DNA from: Ixodes scapularis
Taxonomy: Eukaryota; Arthropoda; Arachnida; Ixodida; Ixodidae
DNA: 64,000 nucleotides
Assembly (NCBI RefSeq): GCF_016920785.2
Contig: NW_024609835.1
Span: 21,729,108 to 21,793,107, forward strand
Reading direction: 5' to 3'
Under the pieces are notes generated by a model that saw only the letters and a program-made list of their open reading frames with translations, ran no database searches and had not been told where the DNA came from. The position numbers were made by a program, and so were the translations under genes. Positions 44,593 through 54,356 of the stretch are shown one piece after another; positions within the stretch are counted from its first letter, which is position 1, and each line of letters starts with the position of its first letter.

Positions 44593-45675
44593 TGCTGCAG
44601 GAACACTGCCGGCTTTTTTTTTTCACATACATGAAGACTAACCGGTGTTGTTTCTTCATTTTGTGTTTCGTTCCGCGGCACATAATCCGGGTTACACAAT
44701 GTAGGTGCGTGCAGTCCCCGACACCTAGTGCAACACAGCGTGCCTCGGCAAATTCTAGTGGTGTGGCTAGTCTTGGTACACCGGAAGCACCGCTGGGTAG
44801 GCCTGCAACCTGCGCTTCTTTTCAGAAGCTTTATCCTGGCGTTGCAGTCAGGGGTGCCTTGCGTGTTGTGTGTACACAAAAAGCATTCCACATCTTTGGC
44901 CGTGCCATGCAGTACGGTCGCTGGTAACCGGTGAGGCTGGGTGTAGCTTTGGAACCTGTCCAACCGTTCGTGCATTGGATCAGAACGATTTGTGGGCTAA
45001 CCGCCGATGCGTCTTCTTGTTCCTCTCACGTCCTTTCTCGGCTCTCCACGTCGACTCGAATAAGTTTGAGGAAAGTCCGCATAGCTTTCAGGTGAACGTG
45101 CTCTTTTGGAGACTCGGAACCGGCGCCTGTCGCTGCGGTGGCGTTCCCGGTGTCTTCCGACGACGTCTTCCGGTTGTACATCAGAGACATGTCCCTCGGG
45201 ACTGCTCGCAGAAAGACCGGGTGCACGATAGCGCAGTAGGATCCCTCACCCACACCCAGTGCTCTGAGTCCCCGGATGCGCGCCTGAAGACTGCCGTACG
45301 AACGACGCCCGGCTCGGACATTGCCCTATAAAGCTACCTTTTAGATTTCTATTATACTTAACACGTGTTCCTGTACCAGAGCCTCTTGGGTGCCCAACCG
45401 CTGCTGTAGAAGGTTGATCGCGTCCGCGTAGCACTGGCGGTTGGCAGCAGTCCCTGAATGGCAGCTACTTCATCTCCGGTCAGCTCCGGACTCAGGTAAT
45501 TAAACTTTCCGATTGAGTCAGTTCCGGATTTTCGAGGATTGTGGTTTCAAACTTCTCTCAAAATACTTGACAATTCTTCCGGTAGCCGTTGAACTTGATC
45601 AGTTTCAATTTTGGGAGTTTGATATTTGTGTTTACCGGTGTTGGACTTCGACTGTCGCTAGAGGACCCGCTTGCT
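44589..45675 (-). pseudogene. gag: BEL/Pao Gag, middle and zinc knuckles
   Basis: From about 45670: NTNIKLPKLKLIKFNG, FEKFETTILENPELT and LTGDEVAAIQGL (broken by two frame changes), typical of the DUF1759-like Gag of BEL/Pao. The C-terminal part (44975-44589) has MHERLDRF, then KDVECFLCTHNT and Cys-rich motifs CFRCTKTSHTTRIC and CTRCRGLHAPTLC. Gag would package the RNA. The join with the N-terminal part at 50651 is interrupted by the LINE. Confidence 0.78.
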
Positions 45676-45729
45676 TGTTGGCTAATGTCCGCGCCCTTCG
45701 CCTTTTCTTTCTTTCCTTATTTATTGATA

Positions 45730-46375
45730 TTGTCAATCTCTTCAAAGATTGTAACAGGTGTGGTACATCGAAATAGTTTCAAGCAGGGAGAACTTGCATG
45801 CGACAACAGAAAACAAAAATTTGAATATGTGGTAGCATTTACAACGTCAGGTGGTAGGCTGTTCTAATCGATGATTGCACAAGGAAAGAAGGAGAACTTA
45901 AATGTATAATCATTTTTATATTTATATGGTTTTATTGTTTCGCTATGTGTATATCCAGTAGACCTTTGTCAAAAACAAAGTTAAATATTTATCCTTCTCT
46001 ATTCCAAGCTCGTCACTGGTGATAAGGTAAAGAAATTAAAGGCGGTTTATTCTTTCCTGTAGGGATTCCAGGCCTGCATCATTACAGAGTTTGGTTCGAG
46101 GAACATATAAGGAGTACATATTATACACAAAGCGCACTGCTAGTCTCTAAATTCGCTCAAGTTCCGAAGTACAATATGAGGTATGTGGATCTCAAATGAC
46201 GCTTCCATATTCTAGCACTGGCGAACAAGAGTTTTATACAGGAGTAGTTTTGTATCACAGGGAGGCCTGCCTCATATAACGATGCAAGAGATCAAGCTCA
46301 CGCACTGCTTTCCTAGCGGTTCGATATATATGAACATTTCATTTAAGATCAGACGTTAGTGTCAACCCCAGATAT
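45730..46375 (-). pseudogene. CR1/L2-like RT, C-terminal part
   Basis: Text on the minus strand: YLGLTLTSDLKWNVHI, LDLLHRYMRQAS, LEYGSVI..DPHTSY, ELERI..LAVRFVYN, GLESLQERI, then LPYDVVNATTYSNF and ending EEIDNINK. This is the thumb and C-terminus of a CR1/L2-type reverse transcriptase. Several stops. It continues the RT from 49011 exactly in frame when the inserted block is ignored. Confidence 0.8.
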
Positions 46376-48286
46376 CCTCCAGGCCACCCAACCGAGCACG
46401 AGGCGCGGCCAACCGCGGTGGCCGACCACGACAACCCGCCGCCCGCACCCGCGACGTCCCTGACGCCGCAGAGTGACCCCGCGACGTCCATGACGCCGCG
46501 CAGTGAACTCTTCCCCCCGTTGCGACGGACCCTGCGACCCCCCCCCGACCACCTGCTCCACCGTCTGCCCCTCTGGGACACACTGGACTACGCGCCCCTT
46601 CCCGACACACCGCCACCCACAGTGGTGAGTTCAGACTTGCCTCCCCCTCTTGTCCAAGAACTGATAGAGCCATTAGACATAGTGCTGCATGACCCTCAAC
46701 CAGTACTAGTGTCCATAGCCGGCCAACTTATAGTGGCCGTAGTTCAGGACGTCATAGACCCCCCTGATCTCCTTCTCCAGGCCCTTAAGGCCGCAGACAT
46801 CCCACTTCCGTTGCATGTGCAACCTCCGTCTCCTTCTCCAGAACCGTCCTCCTCGGAACCCTCCTTGTCCTCCTCCTCCCTCTCCTCCTCGGAGACGGAG
46901 GAGGAGGACACCTGGGTCCTCGCGGCCGATCGCATTCTGCGATGGCTGCGAGACCAAGACTCTGGTGAGCCCTCACAAGGGGACGATGAGTCACCAGAGG
47001 AAGACTCCCGTCTTCCCATCCTCCCAGGCCTGCCATGGCAGCCCGTGCGAGCCAGTGCTCCACCCCCAGAAGTTAACTGGGATCTTACCGCCGACACCTT
47101 TGGGTTCCACCCACCTGCAGACTATGGCAACTTGCGAGTCCGTTGTACCGCTCCCTCCGTCGTCAATAATCGGCCCCCCACGGCCGACCAGTTGCCCATT
47201 CTGCGCGCTGCAGTCGCGTCAATGGCCGCTTCCGGCATCATACGGCGTACCCGTCGGGGTCCCTACCTGAGCCCCATCCAGCTAGCACCCAAATCCACAA
47301 CGGAGTCCAGGTTTATCCTTGACGCTAGCCACTTAACCCCGCACCTCGGGGCCCCCCCCCCTTCCGTCTTGACCCCCTCCCTAAAGTCCTCCTCCAGGTC
47401 CCCCTTCCTCCAAATGCATATTTTACAAAGGTGGACCTGGCGGAGGCCTTTTACCACGTGACCCTTCACCCCTCTGCCCAGAGACTCACGACTTTTCGTC
47501 TCGATGGTGTTTATTTTTCTTTCACTAGACTCCCGTTTGGGCTTCGCCCCGCTCCTTTCGTCATGCAGTCCCTCGCGACCGCTTTTGCTAGAACCCTTCG
47601 TTCAACCCATGTACCCCAGCGCAGTACCGTCGCCTTGCCGGCCTCTGGGCCTTCTATTTTTCTTTATATAGGTCCGGTTATAGTGCCCTCCGGCCGCTTT
47701 TTGACAGTACTCTTACCAACCACCCCCCCTCCCCTCCAGTGGCTTCTCGTGTTCAGGGAACTGTGGCGAAGCCTCCCGCACACTCTACCGCTCGTTCCCA
47801 CTCCGCCAGTGCATTTTTCTTTTGCGGACGCGTCGAACAATGGACTGGGTGTGGTGACCTCGACCTCTGCGCTCGCCATCCTGACGAACACCGACCCACG
47901 CATCTACCTTCGGGAGGCAATGGCATGGACCATCGCAGCACTCCTCGCACCAGTCTCGTCGGTGATCTTCACCGACAACCGCGCCCTCAGATGCGCCATC
48001 ACCAACGGACACCTCCGTGCCCTCCCGTGGCACCTGACTGTAGCCATAACGGCGCTTGCAATAAAAAAGGATTTGCGAGCAAAATGGCTTCCAACGGAGC
48101 AGAACCCCGCCGACATGCCCTCACGCCTTCCGCACTTCTTTTCCGCCCATTCCCTTCCGGGATTGGCTGAGGGCATGTCGGAGGGGGGAGAGGAGGCATC
48201 CACTATAAAAGCAAATGCCTTCCTCTCTCTGCCAGTTGGTTGACTGAGTGAGGTTGGGACCTCCGTGTTGCTCTCGGATCCAGGTT
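46376..48286 (+). pseudogene. Hepadnavirus-polymerase-like RT-RNase H element, plus-strand copy
   Basis: The first frame (GTG 46418 to about 47355) has a Pro/Ser-rich N-terminal region with an acidic SSSETEEED patch, then IRRTRRGPYLSPIQLAPKS and SRFILDASHLTPHL (RT fingers). A shift in a C10 run at 47351-47360 moves the frame to VDLAEAFYHVTLHPSAQ and LPFGLRPAPFVMQ. The part with the catalytic pair is deleted at about 47612. The thumb (RRLAGLWAFYF, SGYSALRPLF, 47632-47700) lies in another frame. RNase H runs from about 47812: SFADASNNGLGV, YLREAMAW, FTDNRALRCAI and NPADMPSRLP, with all acidic residues kept. Order and wording recall hepadnavirus polymerases and DIRS-like elements. It is broken and cannot make a working enzyme. 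Confidence 0.65.
48180..48211 (+). promoter_or_regulatory. Polypurine tract and TATA box at the end of the RNase H frame
   Basis: GGAGGGGGGAGAGGAGG is followed within a few bases by ACTATAAAAGC, and about 25-30 bp later by GCCAGTTGGTTGACTG, a plausible initiator. The pair resembles the polypurine tract and U3 promoter of an LTR or pararetrovirus-like element. No second copy was found, so an LTR is not proven. Confidence 0.4.
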
Positions 48287-49010
48287 TCAACCATGGGTTG
48301 AACATGGGTTTTCCAGCATCGGAAGAGTGTCGGCGAGGGACTGAACACGCTGTTTGGTATGACCAATAGTGGATGCGGTAGCATCAAGCTGGAAACCGAG
48401 GAACTTGATGTTCGTGGAGGGAGAAAGGCAGGTGTCTTTGGGATTTATACGAAATCCGCAGTCAGTTAATTGTTGGACAAAAAGTTGGGTTTGCTGAGCA
48501 AGAAACGAGGGATCTGGGTGTGCGAGAAGAAAATTATCGATGTACGCCCACGCCCAGATCCCGCGTGAACGAAGAGTTCTAGCAAAAGCGGTCGCGAGGG
48601 ACTGCATGACGAAAGGAGCGGGGCGAAGCCCAAACGGGAGTCTAGTGAAAGAAAAATAAACACCATCGAGACGAAAAGTCGTGAGTCTCTGGGCAGAGGG
48701 GTGAAGGGTCACGTAGTAAAAGGCCTCCGCCAGGTCCACCTTTGTAAAATATGCATTTGGAGGAAGGGGGACCTGGAGGAGGACTTTAGGGAGGGGGTCA
48801 AGACGGAAGGTGGAGCACTGGCTCGCACGGGCTGCCATGGCAGGCCTGGGAGGATGGGAAGACGGGAGTCTTCCTCTGGTGACTCATCGTCCCCTTGTGA
48901 GGGCTCATCAGAGTCTTGGTCTCGCAGCCATCGCAGAATGCGATCGGCCGCGAGGACCCAGGTGTCCTCCTCCTCCGTCTCCGAGGAGGAGAGGGAGGAG
49001 GAGGACAAGG
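48287..49010 (-). pseudogene. Hepadnavirus-polymerase-like RT element, inverted copy
   Basis: Reads from 49010 on the minus strand. It starts within the acidic SSSETEEED patch, then has a deletion from ASAPP straight to the RT (STFRLDPLPKVLLQ, about 48815). The RT frame (48838-48287) contains VDLAEAFYYVTLHPSAQ, LPFGLRPAPFVMQ, WAYIDNFLLAHPD and INPKDTCL, NIKFLGFQLDA. The motif YIDN has Asn where the second catalytic Asp is expected. I found two mismatches over about 190 bp compared with the plus copy. It ends at a palindrome CAACCATGGGTTG joining the two copies tail to tail. Confidence 0.7.
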
Positions 49011-50650
49011 CTCAAAAACATGAACTTACTCTCTGAAGGCTACGGATTCCAATCGAATAATTGAAAGTGATAAGCTAATTTTTTCGAGTAATTGACATAA
49101 ATGCAGTTTTTGCAAATTTAGTGACATGTGCAAGTCATCACACCATCTAGACAGTTTTTCTAATCAGGAGTTTAGTACTTCACAGTCCGCAGAACTTTTG
49201 ATTTCTCTAAAAATAACACTATCATCCGTAAACAGTCGACTCTTTACTGTAATTGCACAAGCAATACCATTTACGAATAATTAAAACAACAAAGGCTCGA
49301 GGACCGATCCCTGTGGGGCGCCAGAGGTTACGTCTGTGGTACCGGAACAAGCGGTGTCAACTTGGACAAACTGCTGTTTCAGAGATAAGTAACCTTCAAG
49401 TCACTTCAGGACGGCAGGATTATCTAAAACTGGTGACAGCTTTATCAGTAACTTTTCGTGCTAGACACGATCGAACGCTTTCAAAAAATCGAAGTAAATC
49501 ACATCAGTTTGCCCTCTTCATTAATCACAGATGCAACTTTATGCACAGTTTCTGTCAGTTGGGCAATGCTAGATACTTTTTGGCAAGAACCATGTTGAAA
49601 ATTAGTAAAAAAATTATTTTGTTTGAAATATGTATATGTGTTTAAACACCACATCCTCTAACGCATTGCTGAAAGTATTAAGCAGAGAAATAGGCCTATA
49701 ATTAGAAAATAATCTTGAGTCACCAGACTTTAAATTGGGATCATCTTTAAGACTTTCCATATGGAGGGCACTGTGGACGTCTCCCGAGATTTTCTGAATA
49801 TCAAAACCAAGTACTTGGCTCTCCATTCCGCTTATCTTCTGAGAAAAGCATTAGGAATGTTTTCTGGCCCAGCCGCCTTTTTAACGTCAATATTCAGTAG
49901 ATAGTTTGCTATACCCTCCTCAGAAGTCGTTATATCCGGCAAAGCATTTCTACTATGTGCACTGTAACTGACGTGAACTAGCTATTAAGAGTATAACCAA
50001 TGCCCTTGGGGCCGTCCACAATGTCGTAAGCAATAGGCAACTCGTTTACTTTATTCTGCGGAGTTTACGGCGCTTTTGGATAATTTTCCTATTAATCCAC
50101 GGATTTTTTTGTTGGCAATATTTACTCTTTTTGGTACGAATTTGCCGATGCAGTCGAGAACGACATTTTTGAAGAAGTCCAAGAAAAAAACTCAGGACGT
50201 ACTCAGTCACTTTGTAAGCACTGAGAAGATCGCTAGAACATGAGGCTAACGAGTCAATATTAGCAACGTCATCAGCATTAGAGAAATCCGAGTATTCGTT
50301 ACGTCTTTCTGTGTTGCGTGTTTCATTCATAAAAAACAAAGTAAGAAACACCATCTGATGGTCCGAAATGCCTTCCACTACATCAATGCACTGCATTCGT
50401 TCATGCAAGTTCTGAGAAAGCAATATCAAATCCAGTATCCAGTCTTTTTCTTCAAAAAGTATGGTGGGGGAGCGTAAAATTTGATTTGTTTTATGACAAA
50501 AAGATAGCTCTTATTGTGTTTCCGAAATCTGGCACGAAGAGCAGCTGTTCTCCCAGTCAATGTCTGGTAGATTAAAATCACCGGCAAAGATAACTATAGA
50601 GTTCGCGTGTACATTCTCTGAAAGATAGTCTTTTATTTTTTCGAAAACAT
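49011..50650 (-). pseudogene. CR1/L2-like LINE endonuclease and RT, N-terminal part
   Basis: The endonuclease fragment starts at 50650 (DYLSENVHANSIVIFAGDFN then LPDIDW) and has ILDLILLSQNLHERMQ and GISDHQMVFLTL (terminal SDH). The linker at 50200-50050 is basic (NPWINRKIIQKRRKLRR). RT follows with RLFSNYRPISLLNTFS (about 49700) and DDLHMSLNLQKT (about 49130). The frame leads to the junction at 49011 and continues at 46375. Several stops. An intact protein would perform target-primed reverse transcription. Confidence 0.8.
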
Positions 50651-50947
50651 TGTTGGCTTTTGTCCGCGCTCTTCACCTTCTTATTGAGATTCGTGATGCA
50701 TGTTATGATCTTGTCGGTATAGTCTATAACTTGCGTGAACTCCGATTCACCGTCTCTTTCGTCAATCAAAGGCTCGATCGCGGCATCATCGTGGCTGAAT
50801 TGGTCACTAGTAAGGTTTAGGCGCTCGATGAAAATCTCCAGATCATCGATGGCCGGCGTAGTCCAGCTGGAGTAAATCATCTGTCTCGCTGAAGAGTTTC
50901 GTTACTTGTGTTCGCAGAGTCTTCCGTTTTTTCTGGAGGATGCCCAT
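50651..50947 (-). pseudogene. gag: BEL/Pao Gag, N-terminal part
   Basis: Starts at ATG 50947 with MGILQKKRKTLRTQVTKLFS, the usual opening of BEL/Pao Gag. After a frame change near 50860 it continues IDDLEIFIERLNL, DERDGESEFTQVIDYTDKI and ITNLNKKVKSAD. The LINE insertion follows at 50651. The start ATG is about 97 bp after the primer site. Confidence 0.75.
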
Positions 50948-51043
50948 GATAATACAGTCTTGTCTCAATTGTTTGTTGCTTGCCTGTGTCGTTTGAGAGT
51001 TAATGCGGCGGTGTACCAGATTCTCTTCGTTGTGTCGTTACTA

Positions 51044-51059
51044 CCGGGTTTCGGCATCA
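51044..51059 (-). promoter_or_regulatory. Primer-binding site of the BEL/Pao element
   Basis: The minus strand reads TGATGCCGAAACCCGG, which differs by one base from the TGGTGCCGAAACCCGG primer site usual in BEL/Pao elements. The 5' LTR should end just upstream (above 51060), but no second LTR copy is recognisable. Confidence 0.7.
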
Positions 51060-51065
51060 AATGTA

Positions 51066-54000
51066 GGAACTTCTGGTGGTCGTCGTTGGATATGGTAAAG
51101 GGAGGTTGTACATACACGATACTCAAGAAACAATGCAGTTTTATCTGACGTGTCGATTTCACCTCTTTCGAGCAACGAGCTGCCCCGAGCCACCAGCTCC
51201 TCTTCAAAACGCTTCTGCCCCACTTCCTCGTCTTCAATCACTGGTCGTTGGTGCACACGAACGCGAACAAAAGAAACGCGAACGACGAAGTGACAGCCTC
51301 TCGAATCTTTGGCGTTAATCACCAGTTGTAAGCGGAAAAGCGCGGCCTGTTATGCAATAAATTCACCCGTATTTCCATCAGTCTTTCACTTGATCCAGAC
51401 ATAATCGGGAAGTTGACAATGCAGTATTCGCGTTTCGAATTCCCAGTGATGGCACATAAAATAAACCAGCCTCATATCGATATCACAGTAATATTACAAT
51501 TTACAGAGAGGTTTGCGACTGATAAAATATTGTTGTATGTAATCATGGGGACATTCGAAATGCTTATGCTGCATCGTCAACATAACGAAAGCTCAGGAAT
51601 TAGCGCCGCATGTGTGGTTAACTGAAACAACTCGACTCGACTTCTGTCTACTGAACGAGCAGGCCCACTTGGCACCGTAACTACTTTAGAAGCGAACTAC
51701 AAGCTCCACGAGAGCTTCCACTGACGACCGTCGACTGACGCGACGAGCGCGCGACAAGCGAGCCTATCGCACCGTTGTTTTTCATTTCTTTTGTTCAGTA
51801 ATGTGCATCGCACTTAGTATCCCCAGTCACAACTATTGCACATTGTCAGCAGTAGTTTATTCACTCTTGTTTGTTTTTCTTTTCTTTTTGCACTGCGGGA
51901 GTGCGCCAGTTTCCATGCGGTTATACCTTGTGAGTCTTTTTGGGCGCAAGTGAAGTGTAATATCCTAATCAACTAAATATTGCCTTTCAAATTGGAGTAT
52001 ATATATATTAATCCACTTTAGCTTGCGGAGTTCTCTTTTTTTATACTTTAACACTAATATCTGTGCTGAAATGATTATATATGTTTATCCTCGCTCATGT
52101 ATACTCTTTTACACCGGCCCATGGGACTGCCATAGATTGCTAATCCGTCCAACCCCTTTGACCGAAAGTTTGGAGACCCCTGCACTAATCAATCCAAGCA
52201 AAGCTCGGTGTTCTAGCGTCCAAACGACCTCTTGACATCACCCCTTCCTCAGTTTCTCATCGCATAGTCAGTACATGCCGATGAAAGACAAATTTCTTGA
52301 AGAACATAGAAATAAAGCAAACTTAACAGATATAGTGGTGACTTCTAAATAAATGCCAACATTCCGTTGAAAGCCAACGCTTCTTCGACTTGACCCCCCC
52401 GTGTCCCACGTTGCTCCTTTTATTATTTTTCTCCTCGAGAGGGGCAGGAGCGTGCGTATATTATGGCTTACTTAATATAAAATAACAAAAAAAAAATAAT
52501 ACTAGATTCAGACAAATAATATTTTTGAGCGTGCGGTGTAACTTGCAATTCTTTATTCCTAGTTTAGATCATTTACGTAAATATAATCACTAATACAAAA
52601 GGTTAATACTTACAACTGAAATTATTTTCTGGAAACGTGCCCGCTTTCAGTTGCAGCTCTTGCAGAAACTAAATACGATCGCAATTTACAACAGGTTTTT
52701 GCTCGAGTTGCGTACCAGGTGGTTTTAAAGGCCAAACGAAATTGGAGAGTACAAATAGAGTTTCTGTGTAACTTCGCGCCAGTTTCGTATACCAAAAAGG
52801 ATATATAAAAAATGACACCGCCTTGTTATGAAGCGGTGGCACGAAAAGCATTCTGAGTACAGACGTCATAGAGCTCGCTTGTAATGCAGGAAAATAGCAT
52901 TTTTTCCACTTTTTTTGTTAGCAACATTTTTTCCTCTACCCTGCCGAATCCAGAATTGGAGTTCATTGATGCCACGTGTAGATCATTGCAATACAAGTGT
53001 ACAATCTAAAAGAAAAAAAAATAATTTTTGGTGGCACTATTAGCTGGGGCCAAAAAGGTACTGGCACATCCGAACAGCAAGGGTCTGGCCGTTCGCCAGT
53101 AACCACTGAATGACTGTAAATCTGGAAAACATCTGTAGGTGACAGAAATGGCCACACGCAGCACAGTGTGACTTAGTTCAAAAATGAAGAAAGATCTTTC
53201 ATTAGGAATACTCTTACTGCGATTCGCCGAAAGCATGCTAGCAATATTAGAACTACAAAAATCCAAAGAGGAGCACATGTAAAAACAGAAAAGAGAAAAA
53301 AAAAACTGACCAGAAAGCCTTCATTATTTTGCCTGAAATATAGAAAATAATAACGTTTATCATAATTAACATTTCCCACTCCTTTGTATTCGTATGACAA
53401 AAACATGCCAGTCAAAGTTTAACTGGGCGTGGACTACATAATGCGCATGTATGAACACGGGAAGGACACCAATCTTGGGTCCTGCTATAGTAAGCTTAGA
53501 CAATTTGAAAGGTTCATTTACTCAGTTCAAATTAAAACAAGTCAAATTATCGGTGTTCTAAGTGCATAGCGGAGAAGTATTCATGCGGTATCATCTGTGA
53601 ATGCAGAACCCTAGAGAAAGAATATGAGGATTGACCTGATGGAATGTTGTTCTCGTATTAGGTGTGTTCCTGCTTGACGTGGCAAAGGGGTTACGACGAC
53701 GGCATTTAACTACTTGTTATTTTAACCTGCCGGTAAAATTTTTGGGCTGTTAATGTTTTCTAAAAAAACAATTATAATTAAATAATTATGCCCCCTTCCC
53801 CCAACCTCCCACACATATAGATACGCTGTCAGTCGTCTTTGGGCCTTGTTATTCAGTGAACGACGAATCCGAACAATGCAGAATCCTTTGTGCCTTTTTT
53901 TTCCCCACAGCTTTATGTTTTTACAGCTCAGGTGACACAATTGTTTGGGTCAATGTTCCTAATGCGAAAGCAATAACTGTTGCATGGAGTGAAACGAGCG

Positions 54001-54080
54001 TTGCCTATAGCCGCGAAAAACGGCACCTAAATTGTCATCGGCTGGCCGAAAGGGCACCTAATGTCCCACTAGCCCACTAG
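51066..54080. other. No supported gene
   Basis: The part to about 51330 may be decayed BEL LTR. The rest is AT-rich with short frames and no domains. Confidence 0.45.
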
Positions 54081-54356
54081 CGCGGCAACGCAGATGCATC
54101 GTCAGGTAAGCCAGCGGGATGCTCAAGGTCAAAGAAAAGACAAAGAAAAACACACAAACGCAGATGCATTGTCACGGAAGCCGTGGAGGCGGTGGGGGAG
54201 TCGCGCTTGCGCAGTGGGGAGCGTGATGTCACCGCCGGCAGGGAGTGCGGCGCACCGCCGCACTCCCCGCCGGCACTGCGGTCACGTCTGGTGGCGTTCA
54301 ATTAGACATTAGACTTTTGCATTCACAACTCAAAAAAAGTGCTTAGGTGTCCTCGG
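54081..54356. repeat. GC-rich hairpin and short direct repeats
   Basis: ACGCAGATGCAT.GTCA occurs twice (54089 and 54161). GCCGGCAGGGAGTGCGGCG and CGCCGCACTCCCCGCCGGC (54234-54276) form a near-perfect hairpin. At 54306-54356 the minus strand has GAGGACACCTAAGCAC and GAGTTGTGAATGCAAAA, also found on the plus strand at 39711-39751. Confidence 0.6.

Larger units (their letters stand above)
45676..50674 (-). mobile_element. CR1/L2-like LINE, 5'-truncated, nested in BEL Gag
   Basis: Direct repeats of 24 bp flank it (45676-45699 and 50651-50674, 21 of 24 match; both start TGTTGGCT), and both copies code the same Gag residues. The element proper (about 45700-50650) starts inside the endonuclease and ends with an A/G-rich tail. 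It is split at 46375/49011 by a block of different origin. Stops and shifts mark it as dead. Confidence 0.85.
41146..51065 (-). mobile_element. BEL/Pao LTR retrotransposon, decayed and multiply interrupted
   Basis: Minus-strand order: primer site (51059), Gag N-terminus (50947-50651), [LINE insertion], Gag middle and zinc knuckles (45675-44600), protease (44592-44251), a join over missing RT, RNase H end (43890-43680), integrase (43640-41146, itself split by a MITE). Text of each part matches BEL/Pao proteins: a DUF1759-like Gag, FDSGIQRSFF protease, and SPADLMSRDL before integrase. Stops and frameshifts are common. LTRs are not recognisable. It is the oldest layer in this part of the window. 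Confidence 0.8.

Noticed and set aside
46706..47097. Antisense frames rich in Arg/Ser opposite the hepadna-like N-terminus
   Set aside because: Antisense of the acidic/proline-rich region; no independent signal.
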